Shown one piece after another: positions 28,381 through 37,061 of a stretch of DNA of 64,000 bases. A model generated the notes under the pieces. The model was not told where the DNA came from. It was given only the letters and a program-made list of their open reading frames with translations, and made no database searches. Both the position numbers and the translations under genes were made by a program. Source of the DNA: Rhodococcus sp. KRD162 (GTDB taxonomy: Bacteria; Actinomycetota; Actinomycetes; Mycobacteriales; Mycobacteriaceae); the NCBI RefSeq assembly GCF_017168335.1, contig NZ_JABFAU010000086.1, positions 17,663-81,662 of the forward strand. Reading direction: 5' to 3'. The number at the start of each line of letters is the position of its first letter. Position 1 is the first letter of the stretch.

Positions 28381-30006
28381 GTGAAGGCATGGGGGGATGT
28401 GTTCGAGCTCGCGGACCAGGATTTGGTCTCCGAGCTCGCTGCCGTGACTTCCGACGAAAATGTTCTTGCTGCAGCGAGATTGACGCTGCTCGCCGAGATC
28501 GAACGCCGTGGTCTGGCGATGAAGCTCGGGCATTCGACCGTGACGCGGTGGTACGCGAGATCGGTGCGGATCACCGACGGGTCCGCTGCCCGCCAGAGTG
28601 CGTTGGGGCTGTGGCTCACCGAATGGCCCGCCGTGCTCGATGCTCTCGCCGGTAGCGAGATCCACGCGGCGCATGCCTCGGCGATCGCCGACGGGTACGC
28701 CACGGTCGTGGTGGCCGACCCGACCCTGGACCAGCGACACCGCGAGGCCGTCGTCGCGGAGTTGCTCGAGACTGCGCGCGGTACTACCGCCGGTCAGGTC
28801 GCCACCCGTGCGCAGGCGTTGGCGCATTCGGCGGCCGACGAGGCCAGGGCACGGCACCAGAAGGCGGAGAAACAGCACCGCGAGTGGGAGCAGGAACAGG
28901 CCCGCCGCACCGGCGACGATGCAGGTGACGATGCCGGTGCCGGGGACGCTGATTCGGCTGCTGCTGGTGGCGGCTATTCGGGTGCCGGTGATGGCGCTGC
29001 TGGTGATGGTGCTGCTGGTGATGGTGCTGCTGGTGGCGGTGATGGCACTGCTGGTGGTGAGGGCGCTGCTGGTGGTGGTGCGGGCGTCGGCGGTCCGGTA
29101 CCGCAGGGACCGCCTCCGGTGCCGGTGTCGGAGAACCCGGATCTCAATCGATTCGATCTGCACCCTCTCGCCGATGATCGGTTCCAGCTCAGCGGCAACG
29201 TCGACCGGTTGATGGCCGAGAAACTCCTCACCGCGCTCTCGCCGTTGACTGCGCCGCGGCCCGGTCCCGGTGGTGCACGTGATCCTCGCAGTCCGTCGAA
29301 ACGCCGCGCTGATGCACTCGATCTGATGATCGACCGACACCTGCGCGGTAGGGGTACCGGCGCAGCGGGCGGGTCCCGGGCGTCGGTGCATCTCATAGTT
29401 CCGTTGCGGGACTTGCTCACCCACAGCGGCAAGCAGCAGACCGGAAGCGTCACACCGGATTCGACGGGAACGACCACCGCCGCCAGCACTTCGGACGATG
29501 ACGCCGCTGCGACTGCCGGTGGTGCTGGCGCTGGCGGTGGCGCGCAGAAGTCGACGGTGGGGCCGGGAGATGTTCACTGGCCGTTCCACCTCGACTGGAC
29601 CGGGCCGATGAGCCGCACCCTCGCCGAGTTGCTCACCTGCGACGCCGACCTGACCCCCGTCATCGTCGACCACCACGGCGTCCCACTCGCCCTCGGACGG
29701 ACCACCCGACTGGCGACCGAGGACCAACGCACCGCCCTGACTATCCGCGACCGATGCTGCGTGATGTGCGGACGCCCGGCCCCATGGTGCCAAGCCCACC
29801 ACATCGCATTCTGGGAACACGGCGGCACCACCGATCTGAACAACCTCGCCCTCGTCTGCGGAGAATGCCACCGCCTCGTCCACCACGGTCACTGGCAACT
29901 GGCTATGGGCACCGACGGCCATCCCTACGCCATCCCACCCGACACCGTCGACCCCACACGACAACCCATCCCCAGCTACCACCGCCGAAAACAACGAGCC
30001 GCCTGA
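28381..30006 (+). CDS. DUF222 and HNH endonuclease domain protein (13E12-type)
   Basis: 541 residues. The N-terminal DUF222 region is helical (LAAARLTLLAEIERRG, STVTRWYARSVRI). The middle is a Gly/Ala low-complexity insert encoded by 15-bp DNA repeats. The C-terminus is an HNH nuclease domain: CVMCGRPAPWCQAHHI, HGGTTDLNNLALVC, CHRLVHH. This is the multi-copy 13E12 family of mycobacteria and relatives, of unknown biological role. GTG 28381 is preferred; GTG 28357 is also in frame. Confidence 0.88.
   Translation: MKAWGDVFELADQDLVSELAAVTSDENVLAAARLTLLAEIERRGLAMKLGHSTVTRWYARSVRITDGSAARQSALGLWLTEWPAVLDALAGSEIHAAHASAIADGYATVVVADPTLDQRHREAVVAELLETARGTTAGQVATRAQALAHSAADEARARHQKAEKQHREWEQEQARRTGDDAGDDAGAGDADSAAAGGGYSGAGDGAAGDGAAGDGAAGGGDGTAGGEGAAGGGAGVGGPVPQGPPPVPVSENPDLNRFDLHPLADDRFQLSGNVDRLMAEKLLTALSPLTAPRPGPGGARDPRSPSKRRADALDLMIDRHLRGRGTGAAGGSRASVHLIVPLRDLLTHSGKQQTGSVTPDSTGTTTAASTSDDDAAATAGGAGAGGGAQKSTVGPGDVHWPFHLDWTGPMSRTLAELLTCDADLTPVIVDHHGVPLALGRTTRLATEDQRTALTIRDRCCVMCGRPAPWCQAHHIAFWEHGGTTDLNNLALVCGECHRLVHHGHWQLAMGTDGHPYAIPPDTVDPTRQPIPSYHRRKQRAA
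28987..29052 (+). repeat. 15-bp tandem repeats inside the HNH gene
   Basis: Copies of GGTGATGGTGCTGCT occur at 28987-29001 (one change), 29002-29016 and 29017-29031, then after six bases a variant at 29038-29052, encoding GDGAA units. The repeats keep frame and sit between the DUF222 and HNH parts. Confidence 0.85.
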
Positions 30007-30378
30007 ACATCAGCCGCGCATCGATCTCGCACACGCACCGCACGCTCGCGAGCGCGTCGAACAGCGCGATCCGCGATTTCACGTGGTCGAACCACGCCTT
30101 CGCCGACAACGCCTGCCCGCCCATGAAGAGGACGACCGCTCTCGCGGCCTCGACCCACCCGCCGTTCGGGGCACACATGACTGCGACACCTCGGGCGATT
30201 CGCAGCACCCATCGCACACTCGAGTGGACGGAAAAGCGCCCCACCCGGTTCGCCGTCGGACATATCGGTGCCATCGGCGTCGACGACGCGAGTCTCGACG
30301 AAGAGAACCTCAACCCATCCACCCCGGGTTTGGCTGCCCTTAGGGTTCGCTCCATGTCATTGGGGCATCCGTCTACGC
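30007..30378. other. Intergenic stretch without a confident gene
   Basis: 372 bases between the HNH gene and the DUF2231 gene. A minus-strand frame starting at 30355 shows strongly G/C-biased third codon positions across about 30007-30250 (for example FDHVKSRIALFDALASVR), but it has no ribosome-binding site, no recognisable domain, and continues antisense into the HNH gene. It could be a gene remnant. No other feature is seen. Confidence 0.3.
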
Positions 30379-30912
30379 ATGACACTGAAACAAGCCCTCG
30401 ACAGCCTCGAATCCGCCTCGTTCCTCGATGGAACCAGCAACGCAATCAACAGCGTCCTCGCGCCCGCGCTCGACGACACCCGCGTCGGCTCGGCGCTGCT
30501 CGGCCGGTGGATCGGGCACCCCATCCACCCCGCACTGGTCAATGTCACCGTCGGCAGTTGGACCAGTGCAGTGGCCCTCGATGTGATCGGTCGCCACTCC
30601 AGAGCGAGCAAGTTGGTCATCTCGGTCGGACTCCTCTCGGCACCGGCAGCTATCGCGACCGGCTGGGCGGATTGGTCGACGATGGACACCCGCCAGCGAC
30701 GGGTAGGGATGATCCACGCGGCTTCGAACGCGACCGGCGTGTTCCTGTTCCTCGGCTCCTATCTACGACGCCGGAAGCAGACCGACGGCGCAGCGAAAGT
30801 TCTCGCAGCTGCTGGTCTCGCGGCGGCGAGCGTCGGCGGACTGATCGGCGGCCACCTCGCCTACGGCACGACCGGCAGTGACACGGGATCGGTGGGCCAA
30901 CACCGCGCCTGA
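30379..30912 (+). CDS. DUF2231 family membrane protein
   Basis: 177 residues. The GHPIHPALVNVTVGSW motif near residue 50 is characteristic of DUF2231, followed by four hydrophobic segments (VISVGLLSAPAAIATGWADW, ATGVFLFLGSYL, LAAAGLAAASVGGLIGGHLAY). The His-rich motif could bind metal or heme; function unknown. ATG 30379 is chosen over 30268 because the family begins near LDSLESASFLD. Confidence 0.8.
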   Translation: MTLKQALDSLESASFLDGTSNAINSVLAPALDDTRVGSALLGRWIGHPIHPALVNVTVGSWTSAVALDVIGRHSRASKLVISVGLLSAPAAIATGWADWSTMDTRQRRVGMIHAASNATGVFLFLGSYLRRRKQTDGAAKVLAAAGLAAASVGGLIGGHLAYGTTGSDTGSVGQHRA

Positions 30913-30938
30913 CCATCGCGATCGAGTCGTCGAACTGC

Positions 30939-31048
30939 ATCCACGCTCGCCACCCCACACATCCACGCTCGCCACCCCACACATCCACGCTCGCCACCCC
31001 ACACATCCACGCTCCTCACCCCACGCATCCGCGCTCCCTGTCCCAAAC
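30939..31048 (+). repeat. 22-bp tandem repeat
   Basis: Three exact 22-base units at 30939-30960, 30961-30982 and 30983-31004, a fourth with changes at 31005-31026, and a degenerate fifth to about 31048. Each exact unit ends in TCGCCACCCCACAC. It lies directly after the DUF2231 gene in a 378-base gap (30913-31290) that otherwise holds only the promoter region of the UvrA-like gene. Confidence 0.92.
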
Positions 31049-31216
31049 TTTCCCCGCTCCGGAAGTAGAAAACCCTCGCAGCCGGAGGCGTGCTCTGCAC
31101 CCACGGCCGTCACCTCACATCGGAGTTCGACATGGGTCATCACAGGCCAAGGTCAGATGCCCGGGTGGAACCGAGAGACCAGCTCGTCTGCTACGGATCT
31201 GACGCACACCGCATTT

Positions 31217-31237
31217 CCGTACACCGTACGGTAGACT
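31217..31237 (+). promoter_or_regulatory. Palindromic operator overlapping a -10 element
   Basis: CCGTAC-ACC-GTACGG (31217-31231) is a perfect inverted repeat, with a nested palindrome ACCGTACGGT (31223-31232). TAGACT at 31232-31237 fits a -10 hexamer, about 54 bases before the UvrA-like start. A repressor bound here would block transcription; TetR-type sites often look like this, but no regulator is encoded next door. Confidence 0.5.
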
Positions 31238-31290
31238 GCGTCCGCCCCGACGAACCAGCGTCCGGGGCGGCGAAAGGCGAATCGAACGCA

Positions 31291-33576
31291 ATGACTCCGG
31301 CTCCGCTGTCGACACCTGCCGAGACCCTGTCCACCATCATCGTTCGCGGTGCCCGCGAGAACAATCTCCGTGACATCAGCCTCGATCTGCCCAAACGTTC
31401 ACTCGTGGTGTTCGCAGGGGTCTCCGGGTCGGGCAAGTCCTCGCTGGTCTTCGACACCATCGCCGCCGAAGCCCAGCGGCAGATCAATTCCACGTTCACC
31501 GCGTTCGCGCAGACGTTCCTCCCGTCCTACGGACGCCCCGATGCCGATCTGATCGCCAACCTGTCGGCCGTGGTGATCGTCGACCAGAAGCGCCTGTTCG
31601 GCGGACCACGCTCGACGGTCGGCACCATCACCGACATCGGCGACTGGCTACGAATGCTGTGGTCCCGAGCCGTCACTCCCCAGATCGGGTACGCCAACGC
31701 GTTCTCATTCAACGATCCCGCCGGCATGTGTCCCGAATGCGACGGGCTCGGCGAGGCGAAGATCGTCGACCTCGCCGAGTTGGTGGACGAGACGAGGTCC
31801 CTGCGCGAGGGGCCGTTCAAGCACCCTGACTTCGAGGTCGGGAAATGGCCGTACCGGGTGTTCGCCGATTCCGGCCTGTTCGATCTCGACGTCCCGATCG
31901 AGCAGTACTCGGCCCGCGAGCGTCACATCTTCTTCGACGCCACGCCCGGAGAGGTCGAGGTGACGAACCCCGATGCCGTCATGAAGAGCTACGAGGGAAT
32001 CGTCTCTCGGTTCCGGCGCAGTTATCTGGCGAAGGACGCCGATGCGCTCAAGGGCAAGGCCAAGCTCGCGTTCGAGCGCATCGTCACGCGCGGGGTCTGC
32101 GAATCCTGCGGCGGCTCCCGCTACAACGAAACTATCCGCGGTGCCACCCTCGAGGGCCTGTCCCTGCCCGACGCGTTCGCCATGCAGGTCTCCGAACTCG
32201 CCGACCGCATCGACGGCTGGCAGATCACAGGCCTGGGGACCGTCACCGCGGAAATCGTCACGCAACTGCGCAGACTCGTCGATCTCGGACTCGGCTACCT
32301 CAGCCTCGATCGCGCAACGTCGTCGCTTTCGGGCGGTGAATCACAGCGCATCAAGATGGTGCGACACCTCGGAGCCACGCTCAACGACATGCTCTACGTC
32401 TTCGACGAACCGACCACCGGGCTCCACCCGCGCGACGTACACCGCCTCGATGACATGCTGCTGGCGCTGCGCGACAAAGGCAACACCGTCCTCGTCGTCG
32501 AGCACGATCCGGAGGTGATGGCCATCGCGGACCGCATCGTCGAGATCGGTCCCGGTGCCGGAAAAGCCGGTGGCACAGTGGTGTTCGAGGGTACTTTCGA
32601 CGAACTCCGGCGTGCCGACACCAGAACCGGGGCCGCACTCCGGCGCGAGGGCGTCGAATTACGCACTCCCCGCAGCCCGTCGGGTTGGCTGAGCATCTCC
32701 GGTGCCGACACCCACAATCTGCGCGATGTCAGCGTCGACGTGCCGCTCGGTGTCTTGACCGCCGTCACCGGGGTCGCCGGTTCCGGGAAGTCCAGCCTCA
32801 TCCACGGTCACCTTCGTGAGGTCGCACCAGACGCCGTCATCATCGACCAGGCACCCATCCGCGGATCGCGACGCTCCTCCCCCGCAACGTATACCGGTCT
32901 GCTCGATCCGATTCGCGCCTACTTCGCCAAGAAGACCGGGCAGCCGCCGTCGCTGTTCTCACCCAACTCCGACGGCGCATGCCCCGATTGCCAGGGCAGT
33001 GGCGTCATCTTCACCGATCTCGGGTTCACCGACCCGGTGACGAGCACATGTGAGACGTGCCAGGGCAGGAGATTTCGTTCGGGCGCGATCCGGCATACCG
33101 TCGACGGCCTCAGCATCGCCGACATCTTCGAGATGTCCGTCGAGGACGCTCAGGACTTCTTCGACGTCAAGAAGATCCGTGAGATTCTCCGGCGGTGTCG
33201 GGACGTCGGGCTCGGATACCTCTCGCTCGGCCAGAACCTGTCTTCGCTGTCCGGTGGCGAGCGCCAGCGACTCAAGCTCGCTACCGAACTGGTCGGGTCG
33301 TCGCCGGTGCTGGTTCTCGACGAGCCGACGACGGGTCTGCACCCGTCGGACGTGTCGAACCTGATCGCGCTGCTGTCCGGGATGGTCGACGAGGGCAGAT
33401 CGGTGATCGTCATCGAACACAATCTCGACGTCATCGCCGCCGCCGATTGGGTCATCGACCTCGGCCCCGATGGCGGGCACCACGGCGGATCGATCACCTT
33501 CACCGGAACTGTCGACGGGTTGGGGGCCTCGGACACCCACACCGGAAAGTACCTGGCACGCAGCCTGGGGCGATGA
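31291..33576 (+). CDS. UvrA-like ABC ATPase (DrrC/UvrA2 type)
   Basis: 761 residues, much shorter than UvrA (about 950), with two ATP-binding halves. Motifs: GVSGSGKSSLVFDTIAAE, SSLSGGESQRIKMVRHLG, YVFDEPTTGLHPRD; then GVAGSGKSSLIHG, SSLSGGERQRLKLATEL, LVLDEPTTGLHPSD. Zinc-binding Cys pairs (CPECDGLG, CESCGGSRY, CPDCQGSG, CETCQGRRF) are kept. Proteins of this compact type are linked to resistance to DNA-intercalating drugs rather than core excision repair. ATG 31291 is the likely start. It is monocistronic with its own operator region. Confidence 0.88.
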   Translation: MTPAPLSTPAETLSTIIVRGARENNLRDISLDLPKRSLVVFAGVSGSGKSSLVFDTIAAEAQRQINSTFTAFAQTFLPSYGRPDADLIANLSAVVIVDQKRLFGGPRSTVGTITDIGDWLRMLWSRAVTPQIGYANAFSFNDPAGMCPECDGLGEAKIVDLAELVDETRSLREGPFKHPDFEVGKWPYRVFADSGLFDLDVPIEQYSARERHIFFDATPGEVEVTNPDAVMKSYEGIVSRFRRSYLAKDADALKGKAKLAFERIVTRGVCESCGGSRYNETIRGATLEGLSLPDAFAMQVSELADRIDGWQITGLGTVTAEIVTQLRRLVDLGLGYLSLDRATSSLSGGESQRIKMVRHLGATLNDMLYVFDEPTTGLHPRDVHRLDDMLLALRDKGNTVLVVEHDPEVMAIADRIVEIGPGAGKAGGTVVFEGTFDELRRADTRTGAALRREGVELRTPRSPSGWLSISGADTHNLRDVSVDVPLGVLTAVTGVAGSGKSSLIHGHLREVAPDAVIIDQAPIRGSRRSSPATYTGLLDPIRAYFAKKTGQPPSLFSPNSDGACPDCQGSGVIFTDLGFTDPVTSTCETCQGRRFRSGAIRHTVDGLSIADIFEMSVEDAQDFFDVKKIREILRRCRDVGLGYLSLGQNLSSLSGGERQRLKLATELVGSSPVLVLDEPTTGLHPSDVSNLIALLSGMVDEGRSVIVIEHNLDVIAAADWVIDLGPDGGHHGGSITFTGTVDGLGASDTHTGKYLARSLGR

Positions 33577-33639
33577 CCGGTGACCCGATAGTGTTGGCGC
33601 TCGAGAGCCCGAGAATGTTCAGGGCCGGAAAATACAGGA

Positions 33640-34587
33640 GTGGCAGTGCAGCGTCGTTCGGCACGAATTGTTTCAGCAGGGTTCGCGGTTCTCGCGCTCG
33701 TCGCGGCCGGGTGTGGCAGCGCGACGACGGACACACCGGCCGCCACCACCACGGCTTCCAACGGGGCATTCCCGAAGACCCTCGAGTCGGGGTCCGACGG
33801 CGGCACCGTCACCATCGATGCGATGCCCCGCACGATCGTGTCGCTGAGTCCGACGGCAACAGAGACCCTGTTCGCCGTCGGCGCGGGCGAGCAGGTGGCA
33901 GCCGTCGATGATCAGTCGGACTATCCCGCCGATGCGCCGAAGACCGGATTATCGGCGTTCACCCCGAGCCTCGAGGCCATCGTCGCGTACGACCCCGATT
34001 TGGTGATCACCTCCACCGATTTGGGCATAGTGACGTCCACGTTGGCCGACGCCGGCATCCCGACGCTGCTGCTGCCGGCCGCGACCAGCCTCGACGACGC
34101 CTACTCGCAGATCGAACTCATCGCAGACGCGACCGGTCACGACGCCGAAGGCGAGGCGGTAGTCACGCAGATGCAGGACCGGATCGACGCGGCCGTGGCG
34201 AGCGTGCCGACTCGCGACGAGCCATTGACGTACTTTCACGAACTCGACGACACGTTGTACACGGTGACGAGCGAGAGTTTCGTCGGCCAGATCTACGGCC
34301 TGTTCGGCCTGCAGAGCATCGCCGATGGCTCCGACGCCGGCAACTACCCGCAGCTGTCCGCGGAGACGGTGATCACCGCAGATCCCGACGTCGTATTTCT
34401 CGCCGATGCTCAATGCTGCGGCGTCACAGCTGAATCCGTGGCCGCTCGGCCGGGGTGGGGATCGATGACCGCCGTCCGGGACGGCAGAATCTTCCCGATG
34501 GACGAGGACCTGTCCAGTCGATGGGGCCCTCGAATCGCAGATCAGGTGGAGGCTGTGGCCGCCGTGGTTCGGCAGATTCCTGCGTAG
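33640..34587 (+). CDS. Iron-siderophore/B12-type ABC transporter substrate-binding lipoprotein
   Basis: 315 residues, periplasmic_binding_2 (FecB/BtuF) family. Signal peptide with lipobox LVAAGCGS, then the family hallmark RTIVSLSPTATETLFAVGAGEQVAAVDDQSDYP, EAIVAYDPDLVI and a C-terminal WGPRIADQVEAVA. It should bind a ferric chelate or corrinoid outside the membrane. No permease or ATPase lies alongside, so it is an orphan component within this window. GTG start at 33640. Confidence 0.9.
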   Translation: MAVQRRSARIVSAGFAVLALVAAGCGSATTDTPAATTTASNGAFPKTLESGSDGGTVTIDAMPRTIVSLSPTATETLFAVGAGEQVAAVDDQSDYPADAPKTGLSAFTPSLEAIVAYDPDLVITSTDLGIVTSTLADAGIPTLLLPAATSLDDAYSQIELIADATGHDAEGEAVVTQMQDRIDAAVASVPTRDEPLTYFHELDDTLYTVTSESFVGQIYGLFGLQSIADGSDAGNYPQLSAETVITADPDVVFLADAQCCGVTAESVAARPGWGSMTAVRDGRIFPMDEDLSSRWGPRIADQVEAVAAVVRQIPA

Positions 34588-34588
34588 C

Positions 34589-35119
34589 TCACTCGCGCCC
34601 GATCCGCACTCCGTCCACGAACTCGTCTGCCAACCCACTCATTCGGTTACGAAGCGAGTCGGTCACGGTAACCGTCGCCTGCACGAGATATTGATCGACG
34701 ATGTGGTGGACGAGGGTGTAGCGGGTTCGGGCGAAGAGCAGGTGCCCATCCCACTCGTACCGACCGGAGATCGAGACCGACGGAAGACCGCAATGCGGGC
34801 TCCGATCGTGACTGGCCTCGACCCATCCCGGTAGGGCCCGCGAGTCGCCGAACCCACAGTCCAACAGCACGTGTGGATCGACCGCGCGCGTGAGCTTCCC
34901 AACCAGAACCATTGCATTCGGTACGAACCCCTCGTCTGCGTCCTCCGGTGAGCACAGCGCCGCGGTCGCGTGCGGAAAAAGATGCTCGGGTACGACGCCC
35001 CACCTCGGCAGTGCCGGTACTTCGAGACCGAACCTGCCGCATTCGCTGCGATGCACCGGGACGAGTTCGACACCGCGCTGCTGCAGGTACGTCTCGATCG
35101 ACGGTTCCCGCGCAGTCAC
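34589..35119 (-). CDS. LpqN/LpqT-like protein without signal peptide
   Basis: 176 residues. The pattern NAMVLVGKLTRAVDP, LLDCGFGDSRALPGWVEAS and SGRYEWDGHLLFARTRY resembles the LpqN/LpqT lipoprotein family of mycobacteria, but no signal peptide or lipobox is present, as in type VII secretion-linked paralogues. It is the last of four overlapping genes (ATGA with the upstream gene) and may act as a chaperone or accessory factor of the secreted pair. Convergent with the binding-lipoprotein gene. Confidence 0.6.
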   Translation of the reverse strand: MTAREPSIETYLQQRGVELVPVHRSECGRFGLEVPALPRWGVVPEHLFPHATAALCSPEDADEGFVPNAMVLVGKLTRAVDPHVLLDCGFGDSRALPGWVEASHDRSPHCGLPSVSISGRYEWDGHLLFARTRYTLVHHIVDQYLVQATVTVTDSLRNRMSGLADEFVDGVRIGRE

Positions 35120-36057
35120 TGCGCCGAGACCTTGGCTGCCGAGGCAGATGCAGCGCGGTCGGCCCTGATGCGCTCGAGCAGGTTGGGTGGGCGCAACAAC
35201 TCACGCGCTTCGTCGCGGCCCAGTTGCTCACGAGCCCAGGGGTTGTCGCGGCACCATCGCAGCAGTGCCAACAAAGAGTTCGGTTCGACCTTCTTCTCGC
35301 ATGCCATGATGACCATCTCTGGTTGATCGGTGCCTGCCGACCGACGCGTCACTCGGATCACCGGCATGCTCTGCCCATGCGGTACCGCCGGATTCGGATG
35401 TGCATCCAACTGCAGATCGGCGATGTCATCCCACGGCAGGACCGTCATCTCGCTGGTCACCTTCCACGCGCGGCGTCGATAGATCTCGTGCGCGATGCCT
35501 TCGGGGTGCAGAGAGATCCTGGTTCGATTGACGATGACGTAACCCAGGACGAAGAACCCGAGGCAAGCCGGGGCACCCACGAAAGTCAGCAACTCCACTT
35601 TGGCTTGACGCGGACTGGGCCTGTCGTTTCGAACCACCGCATTGAGCAGGAACAGCATCAGCGCGAGTACCAGCACCATCATCCGCATCAGGAAGTCTCC
35701 GCGCCCCGGTATCGACAGTCCCCTCCCGATCCCCTCGACCTGGATCGGTCGTACGAAGCGCGACAATCTCGTCGATCCGAGGCCGGACAACACCACGGTG
35801 AGCCCGATGAACACCGCCAACAAGTACACGGTGGCCGACAACCACACCACGGCGGACAGGCTGAGCATCTCGCGAACACACACTGCGCAGAGAACGACAA
35901 GCACCATCATCAGAAACAAGCTCGCTACGGCAGCACACCACCCGAGGTGAATACTGCGCCGTTCTCTCACCCAGACCGGCATCGTCGTCGCAGCAACTCC
36001 GGGGCGTGGCATATCGGCCATCCAGCTTCCGTTCTCCGAGCGCGGCTGGTCCGTCAT
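35116..36057 (-). CDS. Four-helix membrane protein of the type VII module
   Basis: 313 residues from ATG 36057, which overlaps the WXG gene stop (ATGA). Hydrophobic segments at about residues 39-61, 66-92, 122-142 and 155-176 are followed by a soluble C-terminal domain of about 135 residues with PH-like character (ISLHPEGIAHEIYRRRAWKV, LPWDDIADLQL, MPVIRVTRR). The longer frame to 36474 is antisense noise over the upstream gene. Position and topology fit an immunity protein protecting the membrane against the glycine-zipper effector, or an accessory protein. This role is inference. Confidence 0.75.
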   Translation of the reverse strand: MTDQPRSENGSWMADMPRPGVAATTMPVWVRERRSIHLGWCAAVASLFLMMVLVVLCAVCVREMLSLSAVVWLSATVYLLAVFIGLTVVLSGLGSTRLSRFVRPIQVEGIGRGLSIPGRGDFLMRMMVLVLALMLFLLNAVVRNDRPSPRQAKVELLTFVGAPACLGFFVLGYVIVNRTRISLHPEGIAHEIYRRRAWKVTSEMTVLPWDDIADLQLDAHPNPAVPHGQSMPVIRVTRRSAGTDQPEMVIMACEKKVEPNSLLALLRWCRDNPWAREQLGRDEARELLRPPNLLERIRADRAASASAAKVSAQ

Positions 36058-37061
36058 TTCCAGGCCAGTTCCACAATCTTCGAAACCGCGCTGCCGGCTG
36101 CACCGCCGGCCAGGGTTCCCAATGCGATGCCTGCCGCTGCCCCGGCCACCGTGCCAGGACCCGGTATGACCGAACCGCCCGCGCCGCCGACAATTCCGCA
36201 TGCCCAGGTGACTGCGGTTCCCACCATGAGACCGGCAGCCGTACCCGCCGAATTCACGATGACGGCCTCGGTCGGATCCACACCTTCGTCGATATCGTGG
36301 GCGATCGACGGAATCGTTCCGGCTACCGCGCCGAATGCTCCGAGCCCCCGACCGATGTTCCTGGCGACGTCGTCGACGGATCCGACACCGGGAAATTCCA
36401 ACGCCTTCTTGGTGGCATCCGTCATTCCCCCGATCACCGCCGCCGCTATGGTCGTCGGCCAATCCGGCATCCACGAGAACGACCCATCCGGGTTCTCGAC
36501 GAACTTCCCGGTCGGGCTGCCGAGAGCAAGCTCGGTCAGCACCTTGGTCGGTTCGGCCAGCTGGTAGGCGGCATCGACCGCGGCCTTCTCCGCCTGCCGC
36601 AGAGCGTCCTGGATGTCGGCGGTCAATTGTGCTGCATCGGAACGTAGTTCGTCGGCCCGGCGCACTGCGTCGTCGCCGAGGCTGTTCGGGATCAACGCGA
36701 TCATTCCGTCGGGGTTCACCACTCCGTCGGCCGAGACGGCGAACCCGCTCATCGTCGCGGCCGATACCTGAGCCTGCAGGTGCGTCTTGGCGGCATCGAC
36801 CATTGACGCTGCGTTCTCGAATGCTCTACCCAGGGAATCGATCTCGCCACACACCGTGCCCATGCGGGAGCATTCGGCAACCACGCGATCCGCTGCAGCG
36901 CCGGCTGCGTCTCCGGTCCATGTCTCGGCCAGCACGTCCTGCTCGTCGAGCACCCCTGCGCGCTGGCGGTCTACTCGCTCGACGATCTCCGCCAATTCGA
37001 TCATCGTCTTGCGCATCGACTCCGGCTCCCAGCCTGCGACGTGCGGCACCGTCGGAGTCAT
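36054..37061 (-). CDS. WXG-type type VII secretion effector with glycine-zipper C-terminus
   Basis: 335 residues. The N-terminal about 100 residues are helical with a WxG turn (W48-T-G50 in AETWTGDAAG), as in WXG100/LXG substrates. The middle is helical and Ala-rich. Residues about 271-335 contain dense glycine-zipper repeats (for example GTVAGAAAGIALGTLAGG), typical of membrane-inserting or pore-forming domains. ATG 37061 overlaps the stop of the small EspC-like gene. I infer a secreted membrane-active effector or toxin exported as a pair with the 99-residue partner. Confidence 0.78.
   Translation of the reverse strand: MTPTVPHVAGWEPESMRKTMIELAEIVERVDRQRAGVLDEQDVLAETWTGDAAGAAADRVVAECSRMGTVCGEIDSLGRAFENAASMVDAAKTHLQAQVSAATMSGFAVSADGVVNPDGMIALIPNSLGDDAVRRADELRSDAAQLTADIQDALRQAEKAAVDAAYQLAEPTKVLTELALGSPTGKFVENPDGSFSWMPDWPTTIAAAVIGGMTDATKKALEFPGVGSVDDVARNIGRGLGAFGAVAGTIPSIAHDIDEGVDPTEAVIVNSAGTAAGLMVGTAVTWACGIVGGAGGSVIPGPGTVAGAAAGIALGTLAGGAAGSAVSKIVELAWK

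Noticed and set aside
27631..29994. 787-residue minus-strand open frame over the HNH gene
   Set aside because: Antisense shadow of the DUF222-HNH and DUF3253 genes; low-complexity translation and no domains.
30939..31048. CRISPR-like array
   Set aside because: Units are adjacent with no spacers and no cas genes are nearby; it is a plain tandem repeat.
34912..36567. 551-residue plus-strand open frame
   Set aside because: Antisense of the membrane protein and LpqN-like genes, which have domain support and ATGA-linked order.
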